Assembly: GCA_029287575.1 (NCBI GenBank)
Contig: JARFQW010000113.1
Span: forward strand, 1-33,013
Source of the DNA: Gammaproteobacteria bacterium
GTDB lineage: Bacteria; Pseudomonadota; Gammaproteobacteria; Steroidobacterales; XN24
DNA length: 33,013 nt
Direction of reading: 5' to 3'
The notes under the pieces were generated by a model. That model saw nothing but the letters and a program-made list of their open reading frames with translations. It made no database searches and was not told where the DNA came from. Numbering within the stretch: the stretch's first letter is position 1; each line of letters opens with the position of its first letter. Made by a program: the position numbers and the translations under genes. This document shows positions 1 through 6,920 of the stretch, one piece after another.

Positions 1-1
1 C

Positions 2-1276
2 CTTTATGCGTGGTTCACCGGGCTGGTGTACATCACGCCGCTGATCGGCGGCTGGTTGGCCGACAACTACCTGGGCCAGCGCAAGGCGATCATCTTCGGC
101 GGCACGCTGATGGCGGCGGGCCAGTTCATGCTGGGCACGCCCCATGCCTGGATTCCGGGCCAGGAGACCCTGTTCTTCTACGTGGGCCTGGCACTGCTGA
201 TCGCCGGAAACGGCCTGTTCAAGCCGAATATCTCGACCATGGTGGGCGACCTCTACGAGGAAGGCGACCACCGCCGCGACGGCGCGTTCACGATCTTCTA
301 CATGGGCATCAACGTTGGCGCGTTCCTGTCCGGCATCGTCGTGGGCTCGGTCGTGGCGGCCTTCGGCGGCAACTGGCAGGCCGGCTTCATTTGCGCCGGC
401 ATCGGCATGGTGCTGTCGCTCCTCATCCAGCTGATGTTCGCCCGCAGGCTTCTGGGCGACATCGGCGTGACGCCGGCGGCGGAGCTTTCCCGGGCCCAGC
501 AGCTGAAGGATGGCAAGGACGGGCATGAGCCGCTGACCGCAGTGGAGCGGGACCGGATCAAGGTGATCCTGATCATGGGCCTGTTCACCATTGTCTTCTG
601 GGCGGGCTTCGAGCAGGCCGGCGGACTGATGAACATCTACGCCAACGAATTCACCAACCGGAACCTGGGCAGCTTCGAGGTGCCCACCACATGGTTTCAG
701 TCCCTGAACCCCCTGTTTATCGTCGTCTTCGCGCCGGTGATTGCCAGCATCTGGGTGCGCATGGGTGACAGCGAGCCGAGCTCGCCGGTGAAGTTCGGCA
801 TGGGCCTGGTTCTGCTGGGGATCGGCTTCCTCTTCATGGTGGGCGCAGTCCTCCAGCAGGGCGGCGACCCGTCCGTGAAGACCAGCATGATCTGGCTGGT
901 GGGCGCCTACTTTTTCCACACGATGGGTGAGCTGTGCCTGTCCCCCATCGGCCTGTCCATGGTCACCAAGCTGGCGCCGCTGCGGCTGGCGTCGCTGATG
1001 ATGGGCGCGTGGTTCGGGTTTACGGCCCTGGCCAACTACGCCGCCGGCTTCATCGGCTCATTCATCGGTCACGGCGACACGGCCAGCCAGGTGGACAACG
1101 CGATGGCTATCTTCGGCGGCATCGCGATCACGGCGGCTGTCTCCGGCCTCGTCCTGTTCCTGTTGTCCAACAAGCTCATTGACTGGATGCATGGTGCCGA
1201 AGGCCCGTCCACGCACACGGCGGTGGACGACGAAATCGGCGTTACCGGCGCTCACGAGGCGGTGGCGGAGCGGTAA
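2..1276 (+). CDS. POT/PTR2 family proton-coupled peptide transporter, 5' end missing
   Basis: Inner-membrane major-facilitator protein that imports di- and tripeptides with protons. The reading frame is open from base 2 with transporter-like residues before the first ATG at 26, so the true start lies left of the window; about 425 residues are visible against 450-500 usual for the family. Family marks: ADNYLGQRKAI near the first visible helix, GNGLFKPNIST, the PTR2 signature around FYMGINVGAFLSGI, FWAGFEQAGG in the second half, and GELCLSPIGLSMVTKLAP. Many hydrophobic helices run through it, and the C-terminal tail is hydrophilic and acidic. A strong hairpin terminator begins about 30 bases after the stop. 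The substrate (peptide against nitrate or other) cannot be read from sequence; peptides are the family default. Confidence 0.93.
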   Translation, partial: LYAWFTGLVYITPLIGGWLADNYLGQRKAIIFGGTLMAAGQFMLGTPHAWIPGQETLFFYVGLALLIAGNGLFKPNISTMVGDLYEEGDHRRDGAFTIFYMGINVGAFLSGIVVGSVVAAFGGNWQAGFICAGIGMVLSLLIQLMFARRLLGDIGVTPAAELSRAQQLKDGKDGHEPLTAVERDRIKVILIMGLFTIVFWAGFEQAGGLMNIYANEFTNRNLGSFEVPTTWFQSLNPLFIVVFAPVIASIWVRMGDSEPSSPVKFGMGLVLLGIGFLFMVGAVLQQGGDPSVKTSMIWLVGAYFFHTMGELCLSPIGLSMVTKLAPLRLASLMMGAWFGFTALANYAAGFIGSFIGHGDTASQVDNAMAIFGGIAITAAVSGLVLFLLSNKLIDWMHGAEGPSTHTAVDDEIGVTGAHEAVAER

Positions 1277-1304
1277 ACGCCCTTTCATTGCGGGACGGAA
1301 ACAG

Positions 1305-1335
1305 GAAGAACCCCGGCCTCGCGCCGGGGTTCTTC
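1305..1335 (+). terminator. Rho-independent terminator after the peptide transporter
   Basis: A perfect 13-bp inverted repeat (1305-1317 with 1323-1335) closes on the 5-base loop CTCGC. The stem pairs a GC-rich core with A/T-rich outer positions, so the 3' arm ends in a T-rich stretch followed by GTTCT. The oppositely directed lipoprotein gene ends 160 bases to the right, so the same stem may also stop transcription from that side. Confidence 0.85.
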
Positions 1336-1462
1336 GTTCTGATCTGCCAGACGGTGGCGATGACTGGCAACGGATCCGGCTTTTCGGTTGTCCGAGACCC
1401 CATAGGGACAGGCCGCTGCCGCGGAGAGATCGGAGCGGCGCCTGCCACCCCGGCCTAAACTC

Positions 1463-1477
1463 GTCCGCGCCGCGGAC
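1463..1477. repeat. Near-perfect GC-rich palindrome between convergent genes
   Basis: GTCCGCG (1463-1469) and CGCGGAC (1471-1477) flank a single C. It sits 18 bases past the end of the leftward lipoprotein gene. On the minus strand it is followed by GAGTTTA, not a real T-run, so it is at best a weak terminator for that gene. The rest of 1336-1494 shows nothing recognisable. Confidence 0.3.
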
Positions 1478-1494
1478 AGCTGACATCGAGGCCG

Positions 1495-2541
1495 CTACCG
1501 GACCGTTTTCTCAGGGGCGATATCGCCGTCGATGACCTTCTGGCTGACCCCGTAATAACGAACAGTGAATGAAAAATCCTGGCCCCGGGTGTCGATGTTG
1601 TTGGGTGCGTCTTCACCACAGTTGAAGGACACGGTAATGGTGCCGTCGTCTTTTGCTTGCCATCTTTGTGAATTCACATTCTTCACGCCTTCCATGAGGT
1701 AGCGGTCCTTGTCATAGGCTGTGATCGACGTGAAATACGTTGATTCGGGATCCTCGAAGGTCGTACTGAGGCAGTCGTCCGCGCCGAGTGAAACCGAATT
1801 GGTATAGAAATTCGCTACACCCACTTCGGGTGAAGACCCGCCCCAGCCATTGGCGTTTTCGAGATTCCATTGATGGAGGTCCGTGATTTCCGCTGAGGTT
1901 CGCGGGAACGTGTACGCAAACGGCCGTCCCTGGGTTTCCGCCGTCAACCGGGATGTCCACTTCTCAACTTCCTCGAAATCGTAGTTGGGTAACGCATAGC
2001 CCCCGAAATTGAGAATGTTGCTATCAATCTGGTCCTGCGCCCGGCGCGCGGCGTCAAGTCCCTTCTCCGTGCCGGTTCGGTATATCAGCAGCGCGTGATT
2101 CGTCTCCAAAGGCAGATCGTAGACACCAGCGTTGACGACGTAGTGCTGGCCGTGCCCTCCTTCGGTGACCACCTGCACTGCCATGTAAACGTCAACCTCC
2201 GGTATCGAGAACTGCACCTTGTCATCGACCGCCTCGACTACGGCAACTGAATACAGAGTGTCGTCATTCATCTGGACCGTCGGTGCCGCTCTTCCGCGCG
2301 GTGGCAGGTCGCGCATATGCACAAGCTCCTTGTCGGCTCCCAGGCCAATCCAGTTTTTGTAGTTCCTGGCGGTCTCCGCGCGCGCGTAGTTTTGCTCCGT
2401 AACGGTCAGCGTCGCCGCGGGCGCTTCGGGACTCGAAGATCTGTTAGGGGTATCGGCCGGGTTCGCGCCGGTGGGCGACTCCTGCGGCGAGCAGGCGGTC
2501 AAGGACGCCAGTATCAGGGCAACGAAGAACGATACTTTCAT
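1495..2541 (-). CDS. DUF1254/DUF1214-type lipoprotein
   Basis: Predicted exported lipoprotein of 348 residues. From the ATG at 2541 it begins MKVSFFVALILASLTAC, a short signal peptide with a lipobox ending at Cys17; an upstream in-frame GTG at 2580 would put charged residues before it, so I prefer 2541. A low-complexity Ser/Pro/Ala linker follows. The first half carries the DUF1254-like stretch (MNDDTLYSVAVV, then IPEVDVYMAVQVV). The C-terminal half looks like DUF1214: YFTSITAYDKDRYLMEG, the dGTITVSFNCG strand and a final RYYGVS segment. The biochemical role of this family is unknown to me. Sampled lines are 50-57% GC, well below neighbours, and use more A/T-ending codons, suggesting acquisition. 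It follows tatC in the same direction with a 115-bp gap, so it may have its own promoter. Confidence 0.8.
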   Translation of the reverse strand: MKVSFFVALILASLTACSPQESPTGANPADTPNRSSSPEAPAATLTVTEQNYARAETARNYKNWIGLGADKELVHMRDLPPRGRAAPTVQMNDDTLYSVAVVEAVDDKVQFSIPEVDVYMAVQVVTEGGHGQHYVVNAGVYDLPLETNHALLIYRTGTEKGLDAARRAQDQIDSNILNFGGYALPNYDFEEVEKWTSRLTAETQGRPFAYTFPRTSAEITDLHQWNLENANGWGGSSPEVGVANFYTNSVSLGADDCLSTTFEDPESTYFTSITAYDKDRYLMEGVKNVNSQRWQAKDDGTITVSFNCGEDAPNNIDTRGQDFSFTVRYYGVSQKVIDGDIAPEKTVR

Positions 2542-2656
2542 TGGGTTTTGTTTCTTATCCTGGAAGGGTTGCCAGGGCACGGTCCCTTCGGTTCTAGCAA
2601 GGTAACGGTGGAAACCGCGGTCGAAGCAAGCGCCGCAGGTTCTGAATGCCGGTCCC

Positions 2657-3430
2657 CTACCCTTCTGCCTGCTGTTCTTCCACCTGCTTGGAATCCGGCA
2701 CGAGGATTCTCGCCATCACGATTCCGGCTTCGTAGAGGATGTACACGGGCACAGCCAGCAAGGTTTGGGAAATGATATCCGGCGGGGTCAGCAGCATGCC
2801 GAGCACGAATGCCCCAATGAGGACATAGGCGCGCTTCTTCCCCAGCGCCTCAGGTGTCGTGATGCCGGCCCAGACAACGAGTACGGTCGCTATGGGTACT
2901 TCGAAGGCCATGCCAAAGGCGAAAAACAGCGCGATCACGAAGTTCAGATAGGAGTTGATGTCCGTCATCACCTCTACGCCTTCCGGCGCCACGGCCGTAA
3001 AGAAACCGAACATCAGCGGGAAGACAACGAAATAGGCGAACGCCACACCCGCGTAGAACAGGATGATGCTGGAGATCAGCATCGGGATCGCGAAGCGTTT
3101 CTCCTGCTGGTACAGGCCGGGCGCGATAAAGGCCCAAGCCTGATATAGCACCCAGGGCATGGCCAGGAAAATCGCTCCGACCATCGCCATCTTGAAGGGC
3201 GTGAGGAACGGAGAGGCCACCTGGGTTGCGATCATGCTGGTGCCTTCCGGCAGCTTTGCCATCAGCGGTTCGGCCACCAGCGTGAACAGCTGGTTGGCGA
3301 ACGGCGCCATGGCGACGAACAGCACGAGAATCACCGCCACCATGCGCAGGAGGCGGGTCCGTAATTCAATCAGGTGAGAAAGCAGGGGCGCTTCGCCGCC
3401 CAGTTCCTCAGGCTGGTCCTCGGCGCTCAT
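2657..3430 (-). CDS. tatC: Sec-independent protein translocase subunit TatC
   Basis: Core receptor of the twin-arginine translocase, which moves folded proteins across the inner membrane; TatC and TatB recognise the RR signal peptide. The 257-residue length is normal. The N-terminal stretch LLSHLIELRTRLLR is the characteristic amphipathic entry, followed by six hydrophobic helices. The first cytoplasmic loop reads YQAWAFIAPGLYQQEKR, and its Glu110 aligns with the signal-binding Glu103 of E. coli TatC. The ATG at 3430 overlaps the end of tatB by 23 bp, implying translational coupling. A Tat-signal lipoprotein (the solute-binding protein at 4840) lies just beyond the operon on the other strand and is a likely local client. 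Confidence 0.96.
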   Translation of the reverse strand: MSAEDQPEELGGEAPLLSHLIELRTRLLRMVAVILVLFVAMAPFANQLFTLVAEPLMAKLPEGTSMIATQVASPFLTPFKMAMVGAIFLAMPWVLYQAWAFIAPGLYQQEKRFAIPMLISSIILFYAGVAFAYFVVFPLMFGFFTAVAPEGVEVMTDINSYLNFVIALFFAFGMAFEVPIATVLVVWAGITTPEALGKKRAYVLIGAFVLGMLLTPPDIISQTLLAVPVYILYEAGIVMARILVPDSKQVEEQQAEG

Positions 3431-3767
3431 CCTGTGGGTCTGCGCTCTCTGCGGAAGATGGTGTGGGTGGGGACGGCGCCCCGCTTGCTGCGTCAGCTTC
3501 GGGAGCCTTGCCCTCCTCCGGATCGGCCGCCTCCGTCGGGACGGAGGCTGGCGGGGCCGCCGGCTTGGCGGCCGGCCGCTGAGGCGCTGCCGCCATGTCG
3601 GCCTCCAGCTCGCGCTCGATCTGCACTCGAAGGCTCCGGGCCATATAGCGGGCCTTGCCGGCCCAGGCGCCGACCTTGTTCACCACGCCAGGCAGGCGCT
3701 TGGGTCCCAGCACCAGTAGCGCCAGAACCATGATGAACAGGATCTCCCAGAAGCCGACGTCGAACAC
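3408..3767 (-). CDS. tatB: Sec-independent protein translocase subunit TatB
   Basis: Partner of TatC in signal-peptide recognition. The 119-residue protein has the TatB pattern: a short periplasmic start (MFDVGFWE), one membrane helix (ILFIMVLALLVL), the GPKRLP hinge, then an amphipathic helix with many basic residues (to about residue 55). The GP hinge and the acidic E8 distinguish it from TatA. The C-terminal half is a Pro/Ala/Glu-rich tail, typically disordered. It starts 6 bases after tatA ends and overlaps tatC. Confidence 0.93.
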   Translation of the reverse strand: MFDVGFWEILFIMVLALLVLGPKRLPGVVNKVGAWAGKARYMARSLRVQIERELEADMAAAPQRPAAKPAAPPASVPTEAADPEEGKAPEADAASGAPSPPTPSSAESADPQDERRGPA

Positions 3768-3773
3768 GTCGGG

Positions 3774-4022
3774 TCAGACCTTGTCGCGCTCGGCGCTCCT
3801 GGTCTCCTCGAAGGTAGCGTCGGGGGCCGTGTCAGGCTTCGCCGTTTCGTCGGCGATCTCCTTGCGGGCCTCATCCTCGCCTTTTTCCATGGCATCCCGG
3901 AAGCCCTTGACCGCCCCTCCCAGGTCCTTACCTACCGTACGCAGTTTCTTGGTGCCGAACACCAGGACCACGATCAGCAGAATGATCAGCAGCTGCCAGA
4001 GGCTGATACCGCCAAATCCCAT
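3774..4022 (-). CDS. tatA: Sec-independent protein translocase subunit TatA
   Basis: Pore-forming subunit recruited to TatBC during transport. The 82-residue protein has a short N-terminus ([10 protein letters not shown]), one membrane helix ([12 protein letters not shown]), the FGTKKLR hinge, an amphipathic helix to about residue 45 and an acidic tail. The start is set by an AGGAG at 4029-4033, six bases before the ATG at 4022. The gene leads the order tatA-tatB-tatC. The 108-bp gap to dtd upstream contains a hairpin and may hold the promoter, though I see no convincing -35/-10 pair. Confidence 0.95.
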   Translation of the reverse strand: MGFGGISLWQLLIILLIVVLVFGTKKLRTVGKDLGGAVKGFRDAMEKGEDEARKEIADETAKPDTAPDATFEETRSAERDKV

Positions 4023-4036
4023 TGCAAACTCCTCAC

Positions 4037-4053
4037 CGGCCGCCAGACGGCCG
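4037..4053 (-). repeat. Hairpin in the tatA leader
   Basis: CGGCCG (4037-4042), loop CCAGA, CGGCCG (4048-4053): a 6-bp GC-only stem just upstream of the tatA ribosome-binding site. No T-run follows, so it is not a good terminator; it could structure the tatA leader. The rest of 4054-4130 shows nothing clear. Confidence 0.35.
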
Positions 4054-4130
4054 AAGCTGTTGATAGGAGATGATACCGCGAATCCGTGGTCAGGCTCGCG
4101 GCCTTTTCGTGCCCGCCAATCTGCGCGGCG

Positions 4131-4580
4131 TCACTCGGCGGGGGCGGCCCGCAGCCAGAACGTGACCGGGCCGTCGTTCACGAGCTCGATCTGCATGTGG
4201 GCGCCGAATCGGCCGCTGGCGACCACCGGGTGGACCTCCCGCGCCCTCGCCAGCAGATAGTCGAAGTGGCGCCGGCCGACCTCCGGGGCGGCGGCCTTCG
4301 TAAACGAGGCCCGCATGCCCTTGTGGGTATCTGCCGCCAGAGTGAACTGGGAGACCAGCATCAGCTCCCCACGGGTGTCGGTCAGGCTCTGGTTCATGCG
4401 CCCCTCGGCGTCAGCGAACACCCGGTACCCCAGAATGCGTTCCAGCAGGCGGTCCGCCTGGGCGCGGGTATCCGCGCGTTCCACGGCCACCAGGGCCAGA
4501 ATCCCGCCGCCAATCCGGCCCACAACGGAATCCTCCACCGTCACGATGGCGTGCTTTACCCGCTGAATCAATGCGATCAC
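4131..4580 (-). CDS. dtd: D-aminoacyl-tRNA deacylase
   Basis: Cytoplasmic proofreading enzyme that hydrolyses D-aminoacyl-tRNA (and glycyl-tRNA-Ala), recycling tRNA. I start it at the GTG at 4580, giving 149 residues beginning IALIQRV after the initiator, exactly where the family begins; GGGAGG lies four bases upstream. An ATG at 4631 would add 17 unrelated residues. Motifs: SQFTLAAD at about 77-84 and NDGPVT at about 135-140, the cross-subunit Gly-cisPro pair that excludes L-amino acids. The usual K-G-x-R-P-S-F stretch reads KGMRASF here, with Ala for Pro. The gene is codirectional with tatABC. Confidence 0.95.
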   Translation of the reverse strand: MIALIQRVKHAIVTVEDSVVGRIGGGILALVAVERADTRAQADRLLERILGYRVFADAEGRMNQSLTDTRGELMLVSQFTLAADTHKGMRASFTKAAAPEVGRRHFDYLLARAREVHPVVASGRFGAHMQIELVNDGPVTFWLRAAPAE

Positions 4581-4670
4581 GGCGCCTCCCGGAGGATATT
4601 CTAGCGGGGGAGGGGCTCGTTCGCACACCACGATACGGCAGCTTGGGCAGCGAATGTGTCATATTAACCC

Positions 4671-4684
4671 TATAATTAATTATA
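4671..4684. promoter_or_regulatory. 14-bp AT palindrome in the dtd / binding-protein divergent region
   Basis: TATAATTAATTATA is a perfect 14-bp palindrome in the only clearly AT-rich patch (4660-4690) of this GC-rich stretch. Each arm gives a TATAAT -10 hexamer, one per direction, toward dtd and toward the TRAP binding protein. I find no good -35 at 16-18 bp on either side, so it could serve an activator-dependent promoter or be a binding site itself. Confidence 0.4.
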
Positions 4685-4726
4685 AAATTACCTGATCGAT
4701 TCGATTCTTGCCCACAAGTGGCGCAT

Positions 4727-4757
4727 TTGAATCCCGCGGACGCACGTTCAATCCCGC
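4727..4757 (+). repeat. Two direct repeats, TTSAATCCCGC, 20 bp apart
   Basis: TTGAATCCCGC (4727-4737) and TTCAATCCCGC (4747-4757) differ at one base and repeat every 20 bp, two helical turns, on the same DNA face. They lie 83-113 bases upstream of the binding-protein ATG. Direct repeats of this geometry often bind response regulators; the regulator here is unknown. Confidence 0.35.
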
Positions 4758-4839
4758 AACTCTTTGGATGAAGGCGGTTCATCTGCTATTAGTTACCGTT
4801 CGGGCAGTCGCCCGGGCGAATCGGGGAAGGGGGCGCCCC

Positions 4840-5940
4840 ATGAAGCGACGCGATATTCTGGCCGGCCTGGGCGCCGGCGCAGTGGCGGCCGGTCTTACGG
4901 CCTGTGCGCCGCCGGGCAGTGGTCCGGCTGCTAGCGGCGGAACCGGCGAGGTCATTCGCTGGAAAATGGTCACCACGTGGCCGCCGGGTTTTCCGGGTCT
5001 GGGCACCGGCGCGGCGAACCTGGCAAAACTGATTGGCGAACTATCCGGGGGTCGGCTCCAGGTTCAGGTATACGGGGCAGGCGAGCTCGTGCCGGCGTTC
5101 GAAGTCTTCGACGCGGTTTCCAGCGGAACGGCCGAAATGGGTCACGGCGCCGCCTACTACTGGAAGGGCAAGTCCGAGGCCGCCCAGTTTTTTGCGTCCG
5201 TGCCCTTCGGGATGAACGCCCAGGAGCTCAATGCCTGGTTCTACTACGGAGACGGCCTGGATCTGTGGCGGGAAATCTACGAGCCGTTCGGACTCATACC
5301 GGCGCCAGCGGGCAATACCGGCGTGCAGATGGGCGGCTGGTTCAACAAGGAGATCAACGGGCTCGGGGATCTGGACGGCCTGAAGATGCGGATACCGGGC
5401 CTTGGGGGCGAAGTGCTGCGCCGGGCCGGCGGAACGCCCGTCAATCTCCCGGGCGGGGAGATCTTTACCGCCCTGCAGACCGGCAGTATCGACGCCACGG
5501 AGTGGGTCGGTCCCTACAACGATCTGGCGTTTGGTCTCCACCAGGTTGCCCGATACTACTACTACCCCGGATGGCACGAGCCCGGCACATGCCTGGAGGC
5601 CATCTTCAACGCCGACGCCTTCAACGCCCTGCCAGCCGACCTGCAGTCCATCTGCACGAATGCGTGCAAGGTGGCGACCCAGTCCATGCTGTCGGAGTTC
5701 ACCGCGCGCAACCAGCAGGCGCTGGAGACGCTCGTCAGCGAGCACGGCGTGGAATTGCGGCGTTTTCCCGACGAGGTTCTCGCACGGCTGAGGGCCCTGA
5801 GCGAAGAGATGCTCGACGAAATGGCCGCGGCCGACCCGATGGTGGCCAGGGTGCACGGTAACCAGAAGGCGTTCCAGCAGGGCGTGACCTCCTGGCACGA
5901 GATCTCCGAGGAGGCGTTCTACCGGGCACGGAGTCTCTGA
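4840..5940 (+). CDS. TRAP transporter solute-binding protein, TakP-like, Tat-exported lipoprotein
   Basis: Periplasmic binding protein of a tripartite ATP-independent transporter. I place the start at 4840 (AAGGGGG upstream), giving MKRRDILAGL, a twin-arginine motif, a hydrophobic core and a lipobox LTAC with Cys22; the ATG at 4708 would bury this signal. The 366-residue protein resembles TakP-type alpha-keto-acid binders: RWKMVTTWPPGFPGLGTGA at the mature start, NTGVQMGGWF at 159-168, the conserved substrate-carboxylate Arg at about 184 (KMRIPG), EWVGPYND from 221 and a run of four tyrosines before PGWHEPG. Likely ligands are 2-oxo acids or lactate, as in TakP; this is inferred by family. 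The permease genes dctQ/dctM lie about 2 kb downstream on the other strand, and the Tat machinery is encoded nearby. Confidence 0.93.
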   Translation: MKRRDILAGLGAGAVAAGLTACAPPGSGPAASGGTGEVIRWKMVTTWPPGFPGLGTGAANLAKLIGELSGGRLQVQVYGAGELVPAFEVFDAVSSGTAEMGHGAAYYWKGKSEAAQFFASVPFGMNAQELNAWFYYGDGLDLWREIYEPFGLIPAPAGNTGVQMGGWFNKEINGLGDLDGLKMRIPGLGGEVLRRAGGTPVNLPGGEIFTALQTGSIDATEWVGPYNDLAFGLHQVARYYYYPGWHEPGTCLEAIFNADAFNALPADLQSICTNACKVATQSMLSEFTARNQQALETLVSEHGVELRRFPDEVLARLRALSEEMLDEMAAADPMVARVHGNQKAFQQGVTSWHEISEEAFYRARSL

Positions 5941-6040
5941 CGACCCGAGCCGCCGCGCCGGTTCCGGTCAGCAGTAACGTACAGCCACCCCTGGCCTGAA
6001 CGGTCCCTGAGAAGGCGCCCGTAAAGAAGCCTTCACCAGC

Positions 6041-6058
6041 CCGTCACCTCGCTTTCAT
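6041..6058 (+). promoter_or_regulatory. Candidate Pho box (PhoB site) upstream of the metallophosphoesterase
   Basis: CCGTCAC, spacer CTCG, CTTTCAT: two direct 7-mers with a 4-bp spacer, matching the Pho-box pattern CTGTCAT-N4-CTGTCAY at 12 of 14 positions if either pyrimidine is allowed at the ends. It lies 47 bases before my chosen ATG. No good -10 hexamer follows at the usual distance, which lowers confidence. An inverted repeat (6011-6016 with 6029-6034) lies just before it, with no T-run. Confidence 0.4.
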
Positions 6059-6104
6059 GCGTTCAATCCAGTCTGGCGGCGGGACAGCGACAGGGAATCG
6101 CCGC

Positions 6105-6920
6105 ATGAACCGCCTTCGCAGCATGAAGCCGCTTCGGTACCGCACGGTCTTTATTTCGGACGTCCACCTCGGATTCAAGGGCTGCCAGGCTGAGCTGCTG
6201 CTGGATTTTCTCCGCAGCGTCGAGTGCGAGAAGCTGTACCTGGTGGGCGACATCATCGACTGCTGGAGCCTGAGAAACGGCCTGTACTGGCCGCAAGCCC
6301 ACAACAACGTCATTCGCACGATTCTGGGCAAGGCCAAGCACGACACGGAAGTGATCTACGTGCCCGGTAACCATGACGAGCTGTTCCGCGATCACATCGG
6401 CCTGGTCTTCGGCAACCTCACCATCCGCCAGCGGGATCTCCATACCACCGCCGACGGACGGCGTCTGCTGGTTCTGCACGGCGACGAGTTTGACAGCGTG
6501 GTGAAGGTGAGTCCGCTACTGGCCCGGATCGGCGCTCGCGCGTATGGATTCCTGCTGCGCGCCAATCGCTACGTGAACGCAATCCGTCGCGGGCTGGGCT
6601 ACGGATACTGGTCGCTGGCCGCGTTCCTCAAGCACCGGGTCAAAAACGCCGTGCAGTACATCGGCAACTTCGAGCAGGCGGTTGCCCACGCCGCCCGGCG
6701 GGAGGGCCTGGACGGGCTGGTCTGCGGCCACATCCACCGGCCCGAAGTGCGCGAGGTCAATGGCGTCCTGTATTGCAACGATGGTGACTGGGTAGAAAGC
6801 TGCTCCGCGCTGGTAGAGCACTTCGACGGGCGTCTGGAACTGCTGCACTGGGCCGAGTACCGCGCCGCCATGGAAGATAACGCATCGGAGGCCGCGGCCG
6901 CCCTCGACAACGCCGCATGA
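6105..6920 (+). CDS. Metallophosphoesterase, PlcP-like (COG2908, LpxH-related)
   Basis: Calcineurin-like phosphoesterase of 271 residues. Metal-ligand motifs appear in order: SDVHLG, LVGDIID, PGNHDE, LHGDEFD and CGHIHRP, then the tail NDGDWVESCSALVEHFDG. The family includes LpxH (lipid A synthesis), but the WPQAHNNV segment, YWSL and the DWVESC tail resemble rhizobial and marine PlcP, a phospholipase C that strips phosphate head groups under phosphorus limitation. The adjoining GT4 gene, overlapping by 4 bp, fits PlcP/Agt. I take ATG 6105, with AGGGA at 6092-6096; 6057 and 6123 are in frame, but 6057 overlaps the putative Pho box. LpxH itself cannot be excluded. Confidence 0.8.
   Translation: MNRLRSMKPLRYRTVFISDVHLGFKGCQAELLLDFLRSVECEKLYLVGDIIDCWSLRNGLYWPQAHNNVIRTILGKAKHDTEVIYVPGNHDELFRDHIGLVFGNLTIRQRDLHTTADGRRLLVLHGDEFDSVVKVSPLLARIGARAYGFLLRANRYVNAIRRGLGYGYWSLAAFLKHRVKNAVQYIGNFEQAVAHAARREGLDGLVCGHIHRPEVREVNGVLYCNDGDWVESCSALVEHFDGRLELLHWAEYRAAMEDNASEAAAALDNAA

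Noticed and set aside
6011-6034. GAAGGC/GCCTTC inverted repeat after the binding-protein gene as a terminator
   Set aside because: A 6-bp stem with a 12-base loop and no T-run is too weak.
6105-6920. Naming the metallophosphoesterase lpxH
   Set aside because: The fold is shared, but the DWVESC tail and the overlapping GT4 gene resemble PlcP/Agt. The symbol was left empty because the choice is not proven.
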